A DNA stretch of 9,020 nucleotides, taken from NCBI RefSeq assembly GCF_946885885.1, contig NZ_CAMPHN010000170.1:1-9020 (forward strand). Direction: 5' to 3'. The notes beneath the pieces were generated by a model. The model was not told the DNA's origin and searched no databases. It was given only the letters and a program-made list of their open reading frames with translations. Shown here piece after piece: positions 5,863 to 9,020 of the stretch. Positions within the stretch are counted from its first letter, which is position 1, and each line of letters starts with the position of its first letter. Source of the DNA: an uncultured Pseudomonas sp. (lineage in GTDB: Bacteria; Pseudomonadota; Gammaproteobacteria; Pseudomonadales; Pseudomonadaceae). Both the position numbers and the translations under genes were made by a program.

Positions 5863-6504
5863 ATGGATACTCACACCCTTTTAAGCTTTTCCGCTGTTGC
5901 CGGTATCGCCATTCTTAGCCCTGGCCCCGCTATCTTGCTGGCGTTACGCAATGGAGCTGCCTTAGGGCTGCGTGCGGTCATTTGGTCCTCGCTGGGCAAT
6001 ATCAGTGGGCTGTTCTGCCTGTCCGCTGCGGCGATGTTGGGTTTGGGGCTATTGCTGCTGTCCTCGGCGGTATTGTTCGCTGCGGTGAAAATCCTTGGCG
6101 CGTTGTATCTGTTCTATATCGGCATTCGTCACCTGCTCGGCCGCAGCTCCGCGCTGAAGGATGCCGTGGAACAGCCGTCAGGCAATCCGCGCCCCGCCCC
6201 TTTGGCGCTATATCGCGAAGCCTTTCTTATGGCCGTGCTCAACCCTAAACCCATCCTGTTCTTTACCGCGCTGTTCCCCCAGTTCATCGATGTCAACGAA
6301 CCCTTGTCGACGCAGTTTTTCGTGCTCACGGGTATTTTTATGGCACTGTCTTTCGCCACCTTGATTGCTTATGCGATGGTTGCCGCACGGGCCAGAAATT
6401 TGCTGTTGCGGGCTGCTGTCGCCAAATGGTTGAACCGCGCGATAGGTGCGGTATTTATTTCATTCGGCGCAGCACTATTAGCGCTGCGGCGGCCTGTAAC
6501 CTAA
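5863..6504 (+). CDS. LysE/RhtB-family amino acid exporter (second of three)
   Basis: The protein has 213 residues and about six transmembrane segments. Visible hallmarks are LSPGPAILLALRNGAALG (about 18-35), ILGALYLFYIGIRHLLGR (about 77-94) and AVLNPKPILFFTALFPQFID (about 124-143). The LNPK and FPQFID pair is standard for the RhtB branch. The C-terminal end RAIGAVFISFGAALLAL is the usual last helix. The substrate is unknown. It follows the small membrane gene by 7 bases, so the two are almost certainly co-transcribed and the pair may work together. No strong ribosome site is seen (GGGAT at 5849-5853 is the nearest), consistent with translational coupling. The AT-richer codon use, with several TTA leucines, differs from the flanking LysE genes and could mark a separate origin. 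Confidence 0.9.
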   Translation: MDTHTLLSFSAVAGIAILSPGPAILLALRNGAALGLRAVIWSSLGNISGLFCLSAAAMLGLGLLLLSSAVLFAAVKILGALYLFYIGIRHLLGRSSALKDAVEQPSGNPRPAPLALYREAFLMAVLNPKPILFFTALFPQFIDVNEPLSTQFFVLTGIFMALSFATLIAYAMVAARARNLLLRAAVAKWLNRAIGAVFISFGAALLALRRPVT

Positions 6505-6573
6505 GGAGCCATTGAGCCAGAGATACCCCCGCAAGCGGCAATCAAGCCCAGCGCCAGTGATAAGGAGTCAACG

Positions 6574-7185
6574 ATGCAACTCTATCTGCTCTTTCTGCTG
6601 ATGGCCGCCGCCACCGTGGCCAGCCCCGGTCCCGGCGTGGTGATGACCCTGAGCAATGCACTGCGCTATGGCTTGCGCGGTACTTTCGGCGGGATTCTCG
6701 GCATCGCCTTCGGCGCCCTGGTGGTCGCGGCGATTTCGGCCACCAGTTTGGGCGTGTTGCTTGCGACCTCGGCGCAGGCCTTCACCCTGCTCAAGTTTAT
6801 CGGCGCGGCCTATCTGGTTTACCTGGGCATCCGCCTGTGGCGGGCGCCACCGTTCGATTTCTCCACGCAAACGGTGCACAGCGCGAACTTTCCCAGGCGC
6901 TTCGTCGAGGGGCTGTCGCTGCAGCTGACCAACCCCAAGGCGGTGTTTTTCTTTCTGTCGATTTTTCCGCAATTCATCGACCCGGCACGCGACTATGCGC
7001 TGCAGTTCGCCACTCTGGTGCTGACGTACAGCACGTTGGTCGTATGCATCCACTGTGTCTATGCGGTATTCGCGCAGCGGGCGAAGTCCTGGCTGACCTC
7101 GCCCCGTGGTGGACGCATCGTCAATAGAACCGCGGGCGTTACTTTTGTCGGCTTCGGCGCGGCGCTGGCTTCGGCCAGCCGCTAA
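6574..7185 (+). CDS. LysE/RhtB-family amino acid exporter (third of three)
   Basis: The protein has 203 residues with the same six-segment layout. It shows ASPGPGVVMTLSNALRYG (about 16-33), LLKFIGAAYLVYLGIRLWR (about 72-90) and LTNPKAVFFFLSIFPQFIDP (about 117-136). The final helix is TAGVTFVGFGAALASAS. It is as different from the other two LysE proteins as typical paralogues are, so this is not a recent tandem duplication. AAGGAG (6562-6567) lies six bases before the ATG. It starts 69 bases after the second exporter, and the gap shows neither a clear terminator nor a clear promoter. The DinB gene follows after 24 bases. The substrate is unknown. Confidence 0.9.
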   Translation: MQLYLLFLLMAAATVASPGPGVVMTLSNALRYGLRGTFGGILGIAFGALVVAAISATSLGVLLATSAQAFTLLKFIGAAYLVYLGIRLWRAPPFDFSTQTVHSANFPRRFVEGLSLQLTNPKAVFFFLSIFPQFIDPARDYALQFATLVLTYSTLVVCIHCVYAVFAQRAKSWLTSPRGGRIVNRTAGVTFVGFGAALASASR

Positions 7186-7209
7186 CAGGCAATTCAGGAT
7201 GAATAGGGC

Positions 7210-7749
7210 ATGAGCACATGCAGCCATATCGCCTTGATGGCGCATTACAACGAGTGGATGAACGACAAACTGTATGCAGCGGCCCGCACCTTGCCGACGG
7301 AAGCGCTCGCGGCCGAACGCCAGGCGTTTTTCGGCTCGATCATCGGCACTCTCAACCACCTTGTGGTTGGCGACACCATCTGGCTGCAGCGTTTCGCCAC
7401 GCACCCGGCCGGGCACAGTTCCCTCGACCCGATCCGTCGACTACCCGCACCGCCGGCACTCGATGCAGTGCTGTTCGCAGATATCGAAGCGCTGTTCAGC
7501 CAGCGCCAGATGCTCGATCAGACGATCAAACAATGGGCCGCACAGTTGACCGAGGCCGACCTGCTGGAAACCCTGCGTTACCGGAATGTCAAAGGGGTGG
7601 CCATGACGAAGCGGTTCTCCAGTCTGGTGATGCATTTTTTCAACCATCAAACCCATCATCGCGGCCAGGTCAGCACCCTGCTGTTTCAAGCCGGTGTGGA
7701 TATCGGCGTGACCGATCTTCTGGCGCTGATTCCAGATGAGGAGGCCTGA
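7210..7749 (+). CDS. DinB/YfiT-like putative metalloenzyme
   Basis: The protein has 179 residues, normal for the DinB four-helix-bundle superfamily. The three metal-binding histidines can be placed: His50 in IIGTLNHLVVGDTIWLQRF, and His146 and His150 in HFFNHQTHHRGQVSTLL. The HQTHHRGQ signature is nearly diagnostic. The N-terminal helix MAHYNEWMNDKL (10-21) is also typical of the subgroup with a Y-N-x-W motif. Studied members of the wider superfamily act as thiol transferases on bacillithiol, mycothiol or glutathione, or as maleylpyruvate isomerases. Most, like this one, have no known substrate. The first E. coli DinB name belongs to DNA polymerase IV and is unrelated. It ends inside the ribosome site of the chorismate mutase gene, only one base before that ATG, so the two are translated together. 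Confidence 0.9.
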   Translation: MSTCSHIALMAHYNEWMNDKLYAAARTLPTEALAAERQAFFGSIIGTLNHLVVGDTIWLQRFATHPAGHSSLDPIRRLPAPPALDAVLFADIEALFSQRQMLDQTIKQWAAQLTEADLLETLRYRNVKGVAMTKRFSSLVMHFFNHQTHHRGQVSTLLFQAGVDIGVTDLLALIPDEEA

Positions 7750-7750
7750 G

Positions 7751-8065
7751 ATGAACGACATTCGCTGCAACTCGCTCGACGAGGTACGCGCGAATATCGA
7801 CCGTATCGATCGCGCGCTCGTCGGCCTGCTGGCCGAACGCGGGCGTTTCGTCGCCCAGGCGGCCGGTTTCAAGAAGACCACCGACGACGTCAGAGCGCCG
7901 CAGCGCGTGGAACAGGTAATCGTCAAGGTGCGTGCGCTATCGGAGCAATGCGGGGCCAACCCGGCGGTAACCGAACAGGTCTATCGCGCGATGATCGCGG
8001 CCTTTATCGAAGCGGAACTGGCCGAGCATGCATCGCTGAACCAGCCGGAGTCGTCCGTTCCATGA
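7751..8065 (+). CDS. Chorismate mutase, AroQ class (PchB-like)
   Basis: The protein has 104 residues forming the three-helix AroQ fold, active as an intertwined dimer in known members. Active-site positions can be aligned: Arg13 in EVRANIDRID, Arg30 in LLAERGRF, Lys41 or Lys42 in GFKK, Arg52 in APQRVEQ, and Glu89 where E. coli and PchB have Gln. The segment VRAPQRVEQVI and the C-terminal pattern ...YRAMIAAFIEAELAEH resemble isochorismate pyruvate lyase PchB and the small monofunctional mutases. It could convert chorismate to prephenate or split isochorismate; sequence alone does not decide. No signal peptide is present, so it is cytoplasmic. The ATG at 7751 is preferred over 7736 because GAGGAGG (7738-7744) lies six bases before it. 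It overlaps the following HD gene by ATGA. No salicylate or pyochelin genes are nearby. Confidence 0.87.
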   Translation: MNDIRCNSLDEVRANIDRIDRALVGLLAERGRFVAQAAGFKKTTDDVRAPQRVEQVIVKVRALSEQCGANPAVTEQVYRAMIAAFIEAELAEHASLNQPESSVP

Positions 8066-8709
8066 GCGAGCTGAGCCCAAGCAGCTTGGCGCTGCTGCGC
8101 AAATCCTGGAGCAGGTGCTGGCAAACGCTGGGCGCAACAGGCGATGGCGCGGCGCCGATGCAACAACTGTTGAGCGCGTATCAGGAGCCGCAGCGTAAAT
8201 ACCATAGCCTGCAACACCTCGTGGAATGTCTGGCCATGCTGCAGGAGCACCTGGAGCTGGCCGAGCAGCCCGGCGAAGTCGAGATCGCGCTCTGGTTCCA
8301 CGATGCGGTTTACGACGTCAAGGCCGGCGACAACGAACAGAAGAGCGCCGATTGGGCGGCGCACTCGTTGGCTGAAGCCGGCGTCGCCCAGGCGTGTATC
8401 GAGCGGGTGGTGCAACTGATCATGGCGACCCGTCACGCGGTATTGCCCCAGGGCCGCGACCAACAACTGCTGGTCGACGTCGACCTGGCCATTCTCGGCA
8501 GCCCGCGAGCGCGTTTTGTCGAGTACGAGCGGCAGATCGCCGAGGAATACAGCTGGGTGCCCGAGATATTCTTCCGGCAAAAACGCCGCGCGGTGCTCGA
8601 AGAATTCATCGCGCGCCGCCCCATCTACAGCACAGCGGCGTTGCGGCAGAAGCTCGAGCGTCAGGCCCATGACAACCTGGCCTTTTCCCTGGAGCGGTTG
8701 CCAGGTTGA
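8062..8709 (+). CDS. HD-superfamily metal-dependent phosphohydrolase (predicted)
   Basis: The protein has 215 residues with the pattern of the small HD phosphohydrolase family COG4339. It has RKYHSLQHLVECL (His48 and His52), LWFHDAVYD (His80-Asp81, the HD pair), a downstream E..SADWA helix, MATRHA (His125) and VDVDLAILG (Asp139 and Asp141). These would bind one or two metal ions. HD enzymes hydrolyse phosphate esters, often of nucleotides; the substrate here is not known. It is sometimes mislabelled in databases as an NMDA receptor subunit, which is wrong. ATG lies within the chorismate mutase stop (ATGA), fixing the start. Its last codons (from 8689) are part of the repeat unit that is duplicated downstream, so the C-terminus LERLPG may be shaped by that event. 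Confidence 0.87.
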   Translation: MSELSPSSLALLRKSWSRCWQTLGATGDGAAPMQQLLSAYQEPQRKYHSLQHLVECLAMLQEHLELAEQPGEVEIALWFHDAVYDVKAGDNEQKSADWAAHSLAEAGVAQACIERVVQLIMATRHAVLPQGRDQQLLVDVDLAILGSPRARFVEYERQIAEEYSWVPEIFFRQKRRAVLEEFIARRPIYSTAALRQKLERQAHDNLAFSLERLPG

Positions 8710-8734
8710 GGCTGCGCTAGCATGGCAACAGTGA

Positions 8735-8790
8735 TCGCGGCCAAGGCCGCTCCTACAGAACCGAACCTGTAGGAGCCAGCTTGCTGGCGA
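8735..8790. repeat. REPIN copy 1 (two REP palindromes in inverted orientation)
   Basis: The left REP (on the - strand) has stem GCGGCC/GGCCGC at 8737-8742 and 8745-8750. The right REP has stem GCCAGC/GCTGGC at 8775-8780 and 8783-8788. They are joined by the inverted GCTCCTACAG/CTGTAGGAGC (8749-8758 and 8767-8776). The conserved head GTAGGAGC next to a variable palindrome is the Pseudomonas REP design. Such elements are moved by RAYT transposases encoded elsewhere. It could also slow or stop transcription leaving the HD gene. Confidence 0.8.
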
Positions 8791-8808
8791 TGCTTTTGAT
8801 TCAGATTC

Positions 8809-8884
8809 GTAGGGTGGATGGCGCTTTATCCATCCACCAGTAGCGCGCCATGATGGTGGATGAAAAAGGCGTCATCCACCCTAC
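8809..8884. repeat. Long GTAGGGTGGAT hairpin element
   Basis: Arms 8809-8839 and 8854-8884 are 31 bases each and pair at 27 of 31, with a 14-base loop (8840-8853). The outer 12 bases GTAGGGTGGATG/CATCCACCCTAC pair perfectly. GGTGGATG-type sequence recurs inside each arm, so the hairpin contains nested inverted motifs. This GTAGGGTGGAT family is common between genes in pseudomonads (from memory). The start of a second copy is seen at 9011-9020. Confidence 0.8.
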
Positions 8885-8936
8885 CCAACTGGCGCGGTTG
8901 GCGGGTTGAGGCCGCGTTCTACCTGGCAATATGTCG

Positions 8937-8992
8937 TCGCGGCCAAGGCCGCTCCTACAGAACCAAACCTGTAGGAGCCAGCTTGCTGGCGA
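8937..8992. repeat. REPIN copy 2
   Basis: It is nearly identical to the REPIN at 8735-8790, offset by 202 bases, with one substitution in the spacer between the two REPs (8965). Both stems are intact. Confidence 0.8.
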
Positions 8993-9020
8993 TGCTTTTG
9001 ATTCAGATTCGTAGGGTGGA

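Larger units (their letters stand above)
8689..9020. repeat. Tandem array of a roughly 200-base unit: gene tail + REPIN + long hairpin
   Basis: Positions 8689-8716 match 8889-8916 at 24 of 28. Positions 8735-8818 match 8937-9020 at 83 of 84, the single change being G8763 against A8965. The stretch between (8717-8734 and 8917-8936) is more diverged and has a 2-base length difference. The second unit is cut by the window end, so more copies may follow. The first unit starts inside the HD gene and includes its stop codon. The region carries no gene. Confidence 0.85.

Noticed and set aside
6568..7416. 282-codon open - strand frame opposite the third exporter and DinB gene start
   Set aside because: Its Arg/Gln/His-rich sequence has no family pattern; the sense strand holds two clear genes.
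7981..8670. 229-codon open - strand frame opposite the HD gene
   Set aside because: The sense strand carries all HD-family motifs; this one shows none.
8735..9020. CRISPR array
   Set aside because: There are two long repeats with a 202-base offset, made of palindromes; no short direct repeats with unique spacers and no cas genes.

Overview
The window looks like chromosomal DNA from a Pseudomonas or close relative. The basis is the GC-rich third codon positions, the gene families present, and above all the REP-type palindromes at the right end (GTAGGAGC...GCTTGCTGGCGATG), which are typical of pseudomonads. No database search was possible, so the species is open. All eleven predicted protein genes lie on the + strand. 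No rRNA, tRNA, CRISPR array, integrase or transposase gene is visible.

Left part, 1-609, is non-coding. Positions 1 to about 379 form one very large imperfect palindrome centred near 187. Two diverged copies of the same roughly 125-150 base repeat face each other across a short AT-richer core. Three consecutive hairpins follow (394-469). Next come an SRPBCC-fold protein (610-1071) and a four-helix membrane protein of unknown function (1135-1563).

Centre, 1636-4204, is a cell-surface signalling module. It holds a secreted TPR protein with a C-terminal CxxxC motif, an ECF sigma factor, a one-helix transmembrane RskA-like anti-sigma factor whose start overlaps the sigma stop (ATGA), and then a secreted YceI-family protein. 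A candidate ECF promoter, TGTAACC-N16-CGTAT, sits ahead of the TPR gene, so the module may regulate itself. The anti-sigma factor would hold the sigma factor at the inner membrane until an envelope signal frees it. The TPR and YceI proteins would act in the periplasm.

Right part, 4372-8709, is a run of metabolic and transport genes. It contains a GFA-type zinc protein, a LysE/RhtB exporter, a small four-helix membrane protein, two more and clearly different LysE/RhtB exporters, a DinB/YfiT-like putative metal-dependent enzyme, a small chorismate mutase of the AroQ/PchB type, and an HD-superfamily phosphohydrolase. Spacing is tight from 5466 onward (1-69 bases, with one 4-base overlap), so these genes are probably read together in part.

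Right end, about 8689-9020, is a tandem array with a unit of about 200 bases. Each unit carries a fragment matching the 3' end of the HD gene, an inverted REP pair (REPIN), and a long GTAGGGTGGAT hairpin. The second unit runs off the window. The two REPIN copies match at 83 of 84 positions. The duplicated unit includes the last codons and stop of the HD gene, so the array seems to have grown from the gene's tail.
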